Source: Faecalibacterium duncaniae (GTDB lineage Bacteria > Bacillota > Clostridia > Oscillospirales > Ruminococcaceae). From it: a stretch of DNA of 64,000 nt. Of this stretch, positions 45,762-53,685 are shown piece by piece. Where the stretch lies: positions 496,001 to 560,000 of the forward strand of contig NZ_CP048437.1 in NCBI RefSeq assembly GCF_010509575.1, in the 5' to 3' direction. Each line of letters starts with the position of its first letter. The stretch's first letter is position 1. The position numbers and the translations under genes were made by a program. The notes beneath the pieces are model-generated. The model was not told the origin of the DNA. It was given only the letters and a program-made list of their open reading frames with translations, and made no database searches.

Positions 45762-46560
45762 ATCTTCGTCCTCTCTGCGGTTTTGGATTCTTCAGCAAGT
45801 CGGATTTTTCCGCAATCTTTTTCAGCCACTTCCGTTCTTCTACTGACAGCTTCCTAAAATTCAGCTTGAGCCGTTTGCAGATAAACGCCAAGTACGCTTG
45901 TTCCGTGTCGCTGTCCTGGCTGACGATTTCACCAGCAGTTTCCAGCATTTCTTTTAGCGGGTTATCCTCTGGGACGCTGAAAAAATCGTCCTTGTGTGTT
46001 TCCCGCAGAGCAAGGGCAATCCCGTTTATGTCCCGTTGTATCACATAGCGGCAAAACTCGTCCTCATCAATATGGGCGGTGATAAGCTGTCTTAACTGCG
46101 TATCACTCATGCCAGGATTATGCTTTTTTATAACAGTTGCGCTCATCGTGTCCACTATGGCGTTTGCACCCTGCGCCTGTTTCAGTGCCGTTCCGTTCAC
46201 ATAGATTTCAAGGTCAGCCATCAGCCGGGGGAAATCCGGGTGCGCCGCCAGCTCACACAGCAGGGTATTGTCTATCCTCCCGCTTTTCAGCAGGTCAATC
46301 ATTTCATCACTCAAACGCAGGTCTGCAAGATCGGCGTTTGGGTGATTTTTCATTTCAGACAGCCCCAGCAGATAATCAGCGGTCACACCGTAAAACTTCG
46401 CCAGCCGGATAAGGGCATAGTGGCTGATGTCCTTGAAGTCTTCCGTTTCGTAACTGCCCAGCGCAGACTTGGAAAGCCCGGTCTGCTCCGCAAGCTGCCC
46501 CAGCGTCAAGCCACGCTCCACACGTAGGTCTTTTAATCGCTCTTGTATGGATAAAGACAT
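45760..46560 (-). CDS. XRE-family regulator of inner element
   Basis: Encodes 266 residues, ATG 46560 six bases after GGAGG. Helix-turn-helix at 10-65 (Leu-Thr-Leu-Gly-Gln-Leu-Ala-Glu-Gln-Thr, Lys-Ser-Ala-Leu-Gly-Ser-Tyr-Glu) and a long helical C-terminus with Leu-Arg-Leu-Ser-Asp-Glu-Met. Same plan as the regulator at 40149, so both elements use related controllers. Confidence 0.85.
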   Translation of the reverse strand: MSLSIQERLKDLRVERGLTLGQLAEQTGLSKSALGSYETEDFKDISHYALIRLAKFYGVTADYLLGLSEMKNHPNADLADLRLSDEMIDLLKSGRIDNTLLCELAAHPDFPRLMADLEIYVNGTALKQAQGANAIVDTMSATVIKKHNPGMSDTQLRQLITAHIDEDEFCRYVIQRDINGIALALRETHKDDFFSVPEDNPLKEMLETAGEIVSQDSDTEQAYLAFICKRLKLNFRKLSVEERKWLKKIAEKSDLLKNPKPQRGRR

Positions 46561-46638
46561 ATTCACCCTCCTTGCTAGCTCAACGAAAGAGAAGCCGTTA
46601 TGCTATGTACTATGCTCATAGCATAACGGCATAGGCAT

Positions 46639-46902
46639 TTACAGTTTTATTTTACCATTTGCTACATCTTCACGAAATTTATCAACAAGCTTCGCTGTCA
46701 GCTTGGATTTACCGTAGTGTTCAAGTACAAAAGTACGATAACTTTTTCCATCTACAAGCACATCACTTTTTCTGGTCAACAACCAATTTCCGTTACCTCC
46801 TCCCTGTTCTCTAATATTCCAGTCTTTCCCATATCTTTTATAGATTTCATCTTTTTTACCTTGAACAGACATTGATTCGCTTGGAATATAAACAATTTGC
46901 AT
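46639..46902 (-). CDS. small hypothetical protein of inner element
   Basis: Encodes 87 residues; AAAGGAGGAG precedes ATG 46902. Basic, mixed alpha/beta, with Tyr-Arg-Thr-Phe-Val-Leu-Glu-His-Tyr-Gly-Lys-Ser-Lys. More AT-rich than the rest of the element. No family recognised. It lies upstream of the XRE gene on the same strand. Confidence 0.6.
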   Translation of the reverse strand: MQIVYIPSESMSVQGKKDEIYKRYGKDWNIREQGGGNGNWLLTRKSDVLVDGKSYRTFVLEHYGKSKLTAKLVDKFREDVANGKIKL

Positions 46903-47130
46903 AATAGCTCCTCCTTTATTTTGTGCAAGAAGACCAGAAACCTGAATTTGTCTTTTATCTTTTTTTGATTATATCACAAATCCGAGAGCGTGGAAATAGG
47001 GAGTTTTTCAGGCTGATTTCCTACCTCTTGGATATACGGCACAGGCGGTCAAAAAGGTGTAGACTTGGGATAGTTCATCGATGGACAAGCACCTTGGAAA
47101 CAGAACACGCCAAAGAAAACGGAGGGACGC

Positions 47131-47544
47131 ATGAGCAAAAGACCCTATCAACACCTGCCGCCGCTGGAACACAGGCCGGACGGCTCCCCCTACCGCATAA
47201 CCCCGCCCCAGAAGAGACGAGCCAGCGGCCTGATACGCCGGGAGTGCTGCAACTGCGAGGACGGAAACTGCCTTGCGCTGGACGATGGCGACACCTGCGC
47301 CTGTCCGCAGATGATTTCGTTCTCCGTCTGCTGCAAGTGGTTCCGCTGGGCGGTCTTGCCGCTGGACAGGACGCTGGAAGCGGAGATTTACCGGGACAGG
47401 GACTTGAAACGCTGTGCGGAGTGCGGCGGTGTGTTCGTCCCGAAGTCCAACCGGGGCAAATACTGCCCGGACTGCGCCGCCAGAGTTCACAGGCGGCAGA
47501 AAACAGAAAGTGAACGGAAAAGGAGGTCTGCTGTGGACAGTTAA
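47131..47544 (+). CDS. cysteine-rich VLP-domain protein
   Basis: Encodes 137 residues. Cys-rich_VLP domain: Cys-Cys-Asn-Cys-Glu-Asp-Gly-Asn-Cys-Leu, Asp-Thr-Cys-Ala-Cys-Pro-Gln and Cys-Cys-Lys-Trp-Phe-Arg-Trp-Ala-Val-Leu-Pro-Leu. A second zinc-finger-like part follows (Cys-Ala-Glu-Cys-Gly...Cys-Pro-Asp-Cys). Always found with mobilization genes in Clostridia elements; exact role unknown. It precedes repA and mobV on the same strand. Confidence 0.88.
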   Translation: MSKRPYQHLPPLEHRPDGSPYRITPPQKRRASGLIRRECCNCEDGNCLALDDGDTCACPQMISFSVCCKWFRWAVLPLDRTLEAEIYRDRDLKRCAECGGVFVPKSNRGKYCPDCAARVHRRQKTESERKRRSAVDS

Positions 47545-47655
47545 GAGCGGGAAAAGCCTTGATTTGCAAGGCTCCGCAAGCCCTCAACCGGGGCGGCTGG
47601 TATCATTTATCATTCGCCCCGGAAAACGGGCCTCTAACCGTCCACAAAACACGCT

Positions 47656-48051
47656 ATGACAAACACGATTTATATTCACCAGCCGGAAAAGGCGTTCAGT
47701 TTCACCCGGCTCCCCAATTTCCTTTTTGAAGCACCCACATTCCAGCCCTTGAGCAACGAAGCGAAGGTGCTGTATGCCTTTGTCCTGCGCCGGGCGGAGT
47801 TGTCCCGGAAGAACGGCTGGGCGGACGAGTACGGGCGGGTCTACCTGTACTACCCCATCTGCGAGGTGGTCGCTTTGCTCCGCTGCGGGCGGCAGAAAGC
47901 GGTCAACACCCTGCGGGAGTTGCAGTATGCGGGGCTGGTGGAAATCCAGAAACAGGGCTGTGGAAAACCCAACCGCATTTACCCGAAATCCTATGAAGCG
48001 GTTCCAAACACCGACTTCAAGAAATCCGGTTATGGTACGCCGGAGGGCTGA
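47656..48051 (+). CDS. repA: RepA_N-type replication initiator
   Basis: Encodes 131 residues matching the conserved N-terminal DNA-binding domain of RepA_N initiators: Phe-Thr-Arg-Leu-Pro-Asn-Phe-Leu-Phe, Leu-Ser-Asn-Glu-Ala-Lys-Val-Leu-Tyr-Ala, Tyr-Pro-Ile-Cys-Glu-Val and Gly-Lys-Pro-Asn-Arg-Ile-Tyr. It lacks the longer C-terminus of plasmid RepA proteins. It may allow the excised circle to replicate. Confidence 0.88.
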   Translation: MTNTIYIHQPEKAFSFTRLPNFLFEAPTFQPLSNEAKVLYAFVLRRAELSRKNGWADEYGRVYLYYPICEVVALLRCGRQKAVNTLRELQYAGLVEIQKQGCGKPNRIYPKSYEAVPNTDFKKSGYGTPEG

Positions 48052-48224
48052 AAACCGTACTTGGCGAGTACGAAAATCAATCCTCTTGAAGTACGGAAAT
48101 CTGACGGTATATAGAAATACAGAGATTAAAACCATCTATTTACATTCATTCCATTCCAATCCTATCAGAGATATTTTCGGCGGGAAAACCCGCCGGAAAG
48201 GAATGGAATGGGGAAAGGAGTTCA

Positions 48225-49169
48225 ATGGCACAACACGCAATTTTGCGATTTGAGAAGCACAAGGGCCACCCGGCGGGGCCGCTGGAAGCCCACCATGAAC
48301 GGAAAAAGGAGCAGTACGCCAGCAACCCGGACATTGACACCAGCCGGAGCAAGTACAATTTCCACATCGTCAAGCCGGATGGCCGCTACTACCATTTCAT
48401 TCAGAGCCGCATCGAGCAGGCCAGATGCCGCACCCGCAAGGACAGCACTCGGTTTGTGGACACGCTGATTACCGCCAGCCCGGAGTTTTTCAAGGGCAAG
48501 TCCCCAAAGGAGATAGCGGCCTACTTCCAGAGGGCGGCGGACTTCCTCATTGACCGGGTGGGCCGGGAGAACATCGTTTCGGCTATGGTACACATGGATG
48601 AAAAAACGCCCCATCTGCACTTGGTCTTTGTGCCGCTGACAAAGGACAACCGCCTGTGCGCCAAAGAAATTATCGGCAACCGGGCCAATCTGACGAAGTG
48701 GCAGGACGATTTTCACGCCTGTATGGTGGAGCAGTACCCCGACCTGGAGCGTGGGGAAAGCGCCAGCAAGACGGGCCGGAAGCATATCCCCACCCGGCTG
48801 TTCAAACAGGCGGTCAACCTCTCCAAACAGGCGAGGGCCATTGAAGCGGTTCTCTCCGGCATTACCCCGCTGAACGCCGGAAAGAAGAAAGAGGAAGCCC
48901 TCTCCATGCTGAAAAAGTGGTTTCCGCAGATGGAGAACTTCTCCGGGCAACTGAAAAAATACAAGGTCACAATCAATGACTTGTTAGCGGAAAATGAAAA
49001 GCTGGAAGTCAGGGCAAAGGCCAGCGAAAAAGGCAAGATGAATGACACGATGGAACGGGCGAAGTTAAAAAGCGAACTGGACGATATGCGGCGGCTGGTT
49101 GACCGTATCCCGCCGGAGATTTTAGCGGAACTGAAACGGCAACAGCGGCAGCATGGAAAGGAAAGGTGA
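48225..49169 (+). CDS. mobV: MobV-type relaxase of inner element
   Basis: Encodes 314 residues; AAAGGAG precedes ATG 48225. The relaxase motif His-Met-Asp-Glu-Lys-Thr-Pro-His-Leu-His (near 124-133) is intact, and the C-terminal 110 residues form a coiled coil. It nicks the oriT at 43551-43578 so that the circular form can be mobilized by a helper element. Only ~20% like the relaxase at 38197 by eye. Confidence 0.92.
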   Translation: MAQHAILRFEKHKGHPAGPLEAHHERKKEQYASNPDIDTSRSKYNFHIVKPDGRYYHFIQSRIEQARCRTRKDSTRFVDTLITASPEFFKGKSPKEIAAYFQRAADFLIDRVGRENIVSAMVHMDEKTPHLHLVFVPLTKDNRLCAKEIIGNRANLTKWQDDFHACMVEQYPDLERGESASKTGRKHIPTRLFKQAVNLSKQARAIEAVLSGITPLNAGKKKEEALSMLKKWFPQMENFSGQLKKYKVTINDLLAENEKLEVRAKASEKGKMNDTMERAKLKSELDDMRRLVDRIPPEILAELKRQQRQHGKER

Positions 49170-49365
49170 TCTTATAAGTAATATCAGATACAAAAAGGAA
49201 ATCGAAATCGTGACTTTTCAGGGAAAGGAAATCACACTGGAAAATCTCTCCCCGGTGTTCACGCCGGAACAGGAAGCAGCCAAACGCCGGGAACTGGAAC
49301 AGCAGCTTTATGAGGTGTTCCGCAAGTACGCCGACAAGCGGGAGAGTGAGGAAGCCGGGACATAA
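49153..49365 (+). CDS. small hypothetical protein after relaxase
   Basis: Encodes 70 residues and overlaps the relaxase end by 17 bp. Charged, with Thr-Phe-Gln-Gly-Lys-Glu-Ile-Thr-Leu-Glu and a final helix rich in Glu, Arg and Lys. Overlap implies translational coupling with the relaxase. No family recognised. Confidence 0.6.
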   Translation: MERKGDLISNIRYKKEIEIVTFQGKEITLENLSPVFTPEQEAAKRRELEQQLYEVFRKYADKRESEEAGT

Positions 49366-49459
49366 GGTTTTCCAAACCCATCATTGATTTGCGGGGCTGC
49401 TGGCGGTATAATAGAACTGTCAGCAGCTCCGTTTCTTTTTTAAGAAAAGGAGCGACAAT

Positions 49460-50971
49460 ATGAACAATCGGATAGACGCAATCTATGCAAGACAATCGGT
49501 AGACAAAAAGGACAGCATTTCCATTGAAAGCCAGATTGAATTTTGCAAATACGAGTTGAAAGGCGGTAACTGCAAGGAATACACAGACAAAGGGTACAGC
49601 GGCAAGAACACAGACCGTCCGAAGTTTCAAGAACTGGTGCGGGACATCAAGCGGGGCTTGATTGCAAAGGTCGTGGTTTACAAGCTCGACCGTATCAGCC
49701 GTTCCATTCTGGACTTTGCCAACATGATGGAGCTGTTCCAGCAGTACAATGTGGAGTTTGTGTCCTCTACGGAAAAGTTTGATACCTCCACGCCGATGGG
49801 ACGGGCCATGCTGAATATCTGTATCGTGTTCGCCCAGCTTGAACGGGAAACGATACAGAAGCGGGTAACGGACGCTTACTACTCCCGCAGTCAGCGGGGC
49901 TTTAAGATGGGCGGGAAAGCCCCTTACGGCTTCCATACGGAGCCTATCAAGATGGACGGTATCAACACAAAGAAGCTGGTGGTAAACCCGGAGGAAGCGG
50001 CCAATATCCGGCTGATGTTTGAGATGTACGCCCAGCCCACAACTTCCTACGGGGACATTACCCGGTACTTTGCCGAACAGGGGATTTTGTTCCATGGCAA
50101 AGAGCTGATACGCCCCACGCTGGCGCAGATGTTACGCAATCCTGTCTATGTGCAGGCAGACCTTGATGTGTACGAATTTTTCAAAAGTCAAGGTACAGTC
50201 ATTGTCAATGACGTTGCCGATTTTACGGGCATGAACGGCTGCTATCTGTATCAAGGGCGAGATGTAAAGGCCAGCAAGAAAAACGACTTAAAAGACCAAA
50301 TGCTGGTACTGGCTCCCCATGAGGGTATCGTCCCCTCCGACACCTGGCTGACCTGCCGCAAGAAGCTGATGAACAACATGAAAATCCAGTCTGCCCGGAA
50401 AGCCACCCACACATGGCTGGCAGGAAAAATCAAGTGCGGGAATTGCGGGTATGCTCTTATGAGTATCTACAATCCCTCCGGCAAACAGTATCTCCGCTGC
50501 ACGAAACGGCTGGACAATAAAAGCTGTCCTGGCTGTGGGAAAATCATCACTTCGGAACTGGAAGCGGTTGTTTATCAGCAGATGGTAAAGAAGCTGGCAA
50601 GCTACAAGACGCTGACAGGAAAAAAGAAAGCGGCAAAGGCAAACCCGAAAATCACCGCCCTGCAAGTGGAACTTGCCCATGTAGACAGCGAGATTGAAAA
50701 GCTGGTGGACAGTCTGACGGGGGCAAACAATGTCCTGTTCTCCTATGTGAATGTGAAGATAGCGGAACTGGACGGGCGCAAGCAGGAACTTCTGGCAAGG
50801 ATAGCGGAGTTGACTGTGGAGGCCATCAGCCCGGAACAGGTCAGCCAGATTTCCGGCTACCTCGATACCTGGGAGAATGTATCTTTTGATGACAAGCGGC
50901 GTGTGGTGGATTTGATGATCACCACCATAGCCGCCACAAGCGACAGCTTGAACATCACATGGAAAATCTGA
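49460..50971 (+). CDS. large serine recombinase of inner element
   Basis: Encodes 503 residues; AAAAGGAG precedes ATG 49460. Resolvase domain 1-150 with catalytic Ser13 (Tyr-Ala-Arg-Gln-Ser) and Tyr-Lys-Leu-Asp-Arg-Ile-Ser-Arg-Ser; recombinase domain 160-290; zinc ribbon with Cys-Gly-Asn-Cys-Gly and Cys-Pro-Gly-Cys-Gly; C-terminal coiled coil. It sits at the right end, 34 bp from the terminal inverted repeat, and should excise and insert the element at GT dinucleotides. Confidence 0.93.
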   Translation: MNNRIDAIYARQSVDKKDSISIESQIEFCKYELKGGNCKEYTDKGYSGKNTDRPKFQELVRDIKRGLIAKVVVYKLDRISRSILDFANMMELFQQYNVEFVSSTEKFDTSTPMGRAMLNICIVFAQLERETIQKRVTDAYYSRSQRGFKMGGKAPYGFHTEPIKMDGINTKKLVVNPEEAANIRLMFEMYAQPTTSYGDITRYFAEQGILFHGKELIRPTLAQMLRNPVYVQADLDVYEFFKSQGTVIVNDVADFTGMNGCYLYQGRDVKASKKNDLKDQMLVLAPHEGIVPSDTWLTCRKKLMNNMKIQSARKATHTWLAGKIKCGNCGYALMSIYNPSGKQYLRCTKRLDNKSCPGCGKIITSELEAVVYQQMVKKLASYKTLTGKKKAAKANPKITALQVELAHVDSEIEKLVDSLTGANNVLFSYVNVKIAELDGRKQELLARIAELTVEAISPEQVSQISGYLDTWENVSFDDKRRVVDLMITTIAATSDSLNITWKI

Positions 50972-51025
50972 CTGGCGGCACCCCTCCCGTCAGATACCTA
51001 CCCTGTGTAGTCCCTTGTAAACTGT

Positions 51026-51166
51026 ACTTTAGAAAAATACAGAATGCCGGATGGTGTAATAATAGAGGTTGAGAGTTCGTCACATTATTTGGGGTCATTT
51101 AGTGAGAAAAATGATTCTTCCACAAATTGGATAGAAAAGATCATGGAGGGTGTCGGTATTCACTAG
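51026..51166 (+). pseudogene. 3' part of gene split by the inner element
   Basis: 46 codons in frame with 43132-43410 once the element is removed: Thr-Leu-Glu-Lys-Tyr-Arg-Met-Pro-Asp-Gly-Val-Ile-Ile-Glu-Val-Glu, ending TAG at 51164-51166. The junction regenerates Leu-Gly-Thr-Leu. From 51167 to 51530 no convincing gene was found, only scraps. Confidence 0.78.
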
Positions 51167-51532
51167 ATGGATTCTCAAGAAGCATAAACAGCCCGCTATT
51201 TGCAGAGAATTCTGGAAGAAAATTGAAGAAAGCATCCTTCCGGCAACAGCACCCCGGACGTTTGTGAACTCTCACAACAGAGATCAAGAACCAATCCCTG
51301 CTTTGCGCTTACACCGTTTTGGTGACATTTTTTCTCCGTCTTGCTACAATATTGTGGATTTTTTCTATTTGTGCTTTGCTATTATCAACATCTAAAATGG
51401 AAACCGTGATGGAGGTGATTCCAATGCAGATAATTTCCTTGAAAACAAATTGAATGCTTTGGCAAACGGTGGCCAGTTCTCCATTTCCTACGACATCACG
51501 ATTCCGTAATAAAAGCATTAGATAATGGGTAT

Positions 51533-51578
51533 AAAAGCCACGATTCTTTAGAGTCGAAAGAAAAGAATCGTGGCTTTG
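51533..51578 (+). terminator. hairpin, possible terminator
   Basis: AAAAGCCACGATTCTTT and AAAGAATCGTGGCTTT form a 15-bp stem; the T tract after it is short. Confidence 0.5.
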
Positions 51579-51604
51579 TACGTTTGAATTATGGAGCAAG
51601 CCAA

Positions 51605-52045
51605 ATGAATAAGAAATTGGAATTTTTTAGCAGTATGGCGGTTGCCTTTATAGTTTTGATATTGGTCTTTCTTTGCATTCGTTTTTCAGGTCAGGGAAAA
51701 TTTGCTACACATGGAGGAACCAATCCGTCTGATGTAAAATGTATTTATACTTCAGTTTGGCCGGATAATGAATACACTAGGCTTATTTGTGAGCCGGAAA
51801 GTGGAACGATAGAATATATATTGGATGGTTCTAATGCTGGGTATTATGCAATCTTTTATAATAATATCTCTGAAGAAGAAATACAAAAATATATTGACCA
51901 ATTGAAAACCTTAGGATACGCTGAAGAGGCATCGGCTTCAGAAAGCGTTTCGACAGGCGTTTTGCTAAGAAAAGATGAAACATGGATAAGCATTGCATAC
52001 TCAGAGGGAGGATTTGGAATCCGGATTTCAGTAGAAAAATCCTGA
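51605..52045 (+). CDS. membrane-anchored small protein of island cargo
   Basis: Encodes 146 residues from ATG 51605. One membrane helix (about 10-30) followed by an extracellular domain with Tyr-Thr-Ser-Val-Trp-Pro-Asp-Asn-Glu-Tyr-Thr and Glu-Glu-Glu-Ile-Gln-Lys-Tyr-Ile-Asp-Gln-Leu-Lys. AT-rich like its neighbours. Family not recognised. Confidence 0.65.
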   Translation: MNKKLEFFSSMAVAFIVLILVFLCIRFSGQGKFATHGGTNPSDVKCIYTSVWPDNEYTRLICEPESGTIEYILDGSNAGYYAIFYNNISEEEIQKYIDQLKTLGYAEEASASESVSTGVLLRKDETWISIAYSEGGFGIRISVEKS

Positions 52046-52180
52046 ATAAAAGAGATGCTGGGGAATCCCGGTTATCCCTATGATGCAGTGGAAAGAAAAT
52101 GGATTGCTCAATATGCGAGCCTCCATGACTTGATTTTGATGTTCGGTCACTCAAACCAATGCCGTCAAGCCGGTGGGGGA

Positions 52181-52290
52181 TATGGATAACCTGTGGCTGG
52201 AACTGCCGTGGTGGTTTATCTGAGTGAAAAGAAAAATTGTGATTGTGCTACAAGTTTTCTGGAAATTTATGTGCAGCTATACGATTTTGA
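52181..52290 (+). repeat. sigma-tail repeat, copy C
   Basis: Matches 41586-41695 with two mismatches, including the last 14 codons of the sigma gene, here without the rest of that gene. It lies upstream of the membrane-protein gene at 52455. Confidence 0.88.
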
Positions 52291-52454
52291 AAAGAATTGT
52301 GGACAGATGAAATAAAGCAGGCTTAAAATTCGTTATTCAAACAGAGAAGCCAATAATCATGATACCATTGATGTGATTCTTATAGCTGCAATCGTTCGGA
52401 AAAAATGTGACGTTCAGAAAATTCAAATGGGGCTATGATGAAGAGGTGCTTAAA

Positions 52455-52793
52455 ATGACGAAATCAAGTAAGAAATTGACTGCTTTTGGTATAGCTTTGG
52501 CCCTAGCAATTCTTATAGGCGGTTTCCTGTTGCATCCGTGGGAGAGGACAAAATCGGAACTTACTGTAACAACGGTGGATTTAAGCGATAATTCTATCTA
52601 TGCAACCGCTCCCAATCAACTGTACGGTACAAATGATTACTATCTCATTCAGGGAGCTTCGGAATACTTAAAAGGAAATATTCAGCTATCGCAAATTGAA
52701 GAAGGCGAAAATATTGTGGTAGTTTCCAATGGAAAGGTTTTGTTATCTGACCCCTATCAGTTTGATACGATATACAGTATTCGATTGCAGTAA
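52455..52793 (+). CDS. small membrane-anchored protein of island cargo
   Basis: Encodes 112 residues from ATG 52455 after GAAGAGGTG. One membrane helix at 10-28, then an extracellular beta-rich domain (Glu-Leu-Thr-Val-Thr-Thr-Val-Asp-Leu-Ser, Tyr-Tyr-Leu-Ile-Gln-Gly). AT-rich. It follows copy C of the repeat. No family recognised. 52794-53049 holds no gene. Confidence 0.6.
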   Translation: MTKSSKKLTAFGIALALAILIGGFLLHPWERTKSELTVTTVDLSDNSIYATAPNQLYGTNDYYLIQGASEYLKGNIQLSQIEEGENIVVVSNGKVLLSDPYQFDTIYSIRLQ

Positions 52794-53049
52794 TCCTATT
52801 TTCATTAAAGGTCAATCTTCTAGTCTGCCATGGTCGCAGCCAAGTGAGAGGTAATGTTCAAGCTCCCCACCCAGTACAAGCTGGGCGTACTCCAAAGATT
52901 TATTCTAACGAATGAATATTCTGCGCTTTAAACAATTTAATGACGAATATATTGTGCAATATAGAGAATTATAGAGAATTTCAATTGCGACTTTGCACTC
53001 GATTGACTTGCAACGCAAAATACGTTACAATAAAGCTGAGGTGATAACC

Positions 53050-53355
53050 ATGGAAAAAACAATGACACTTAACCTTCGTGTCAACCCTACTGTCAAGCAG
53101 CAAGCCGAAGATGTACTGAAGCAGCTCGGAATCCCGATGGCAACAGCTATTGATATGTACCTGCGCCAGATCACCCTGACTGGCGGCATTCCGTTCTCGC
53201 TGTCCCTGCCGAAGGCTCCTGCGGCTCTGAACGCTGACACCATGACCGATGACCAGCTCCATGCAGCCTTGCAGGTGGGCATTAAGGAGATTCAGAACGG
53301 TGATACCGTGGATGCTGCAAGCGCATTCGCACAGTTCAGGGAACAGCACAGATGA
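53050..53355 (+). CDS. relB: RelB/DinJ-family antitoxin
   Basis: Encodes 101 residues, AGGTGAT before ATG 53050. Ribbon-helix-helix start (Met-Thr-Leu-Asn-Leu-Arg-Val-Asn, Val-Lys-Gln-Gln-Ala-Glu-Asp-Val-Leu, Gly-Ile-Pro-Met-Ala-Thr-Ala-Ile-Asp-Met-Tyr-Leu) typical of RelB/DinJ. It neutralises the toxin encoded by the next gene and probably represses the operon. Overlaps the toxin start. Confidence 0.9.
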   Translation: MEKTMTLNLRVNPTVKQQAEDVLKQLGIPMATAIDMYLRQITLTGGIPFSLSLPKAPAALNADTMTDDQLHAALQVGIKEIQNGDTVDAASAFAQFREQHR

Positions 53356-53672
53356 AGCAGTATGACGTGAAAATTTCCCATGCAGCCCTCAGCGATATGG
53401 AGCAGATCTACAGCTATATTGCCGACCGTCTGCTGGAGCCTGACACGGCCATGGCGCAGTATAACCGCATTGCAGAAGCCATTCAGTCGCTGAACATTCT
53501 GCCGGAACGCTGTGCGCTGGTAGAGAGCGAGCCGGAGCGCACCCAAGGGCTGCGGCAGATGCTGGTGGACAACTACTCGGTGTTCTACATCGTGGGCGAG
53601 GATGCCGTGTCGGTGGCCCGTGTGCTGTACAGTGCATCCGACCTTGTGCGCCGTCTGCGGAGAATGAAGTGA
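53352..53672 (+). CDS. RelE/ParE-family toxin
   Basis: Encodes 106 residues, start overlapping the antitoxin stop (ATGA). RelE/ParE fold: Val-Lys-Ile-Ser-His-Ala-Ala, a helix with Tyr-Ser-Tyr-Ile-Ala-Asp, Tyr-Ser-Val-Phe-Tyr-Ile-Val and a final Arg-Arg-Leu-Arg-Arg-Met. Whether it cuts mRNA (RelE) or blocks gyrase (ParE) cannot be decided. Works as an addiction module for the island. Confidence 0.88.
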   Translation: MKQYDVKISHAALSDMEQIYSYIADRLLEPDTAMAQYNRIAEAIQSLNILPERCALVESEPERTQGLRQMLVDNYSVFYIVGEDAVSVARVLYSASDLVRRLRRMK

Positions 53673-53685
53673 AAGGGGTGTTTGC

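Larger units (their letters stand above)
43411..51024. mobile_element. inner mobilizable transposon with serine recombinase and mef-like gene
   Basis: Ends in 20-bp inverted repeats: CAGTTTACAAGGAACTACAC (43411-43430) and, on the other strand, CAGTTTACAAGGGACTACAC (51024-51005), one mismatch. A GT dinucleotide lies at each junction (43409-43410; 51024-51025), as for large serine recombinases. It carries oriT, mef-like efflux gene, XRE regulator, Cys-rich VLP protein, RepA_N, MobV and the recombinase. Removing it restores a host ORF, which confirms the boundaries. Confidence 0.88.
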
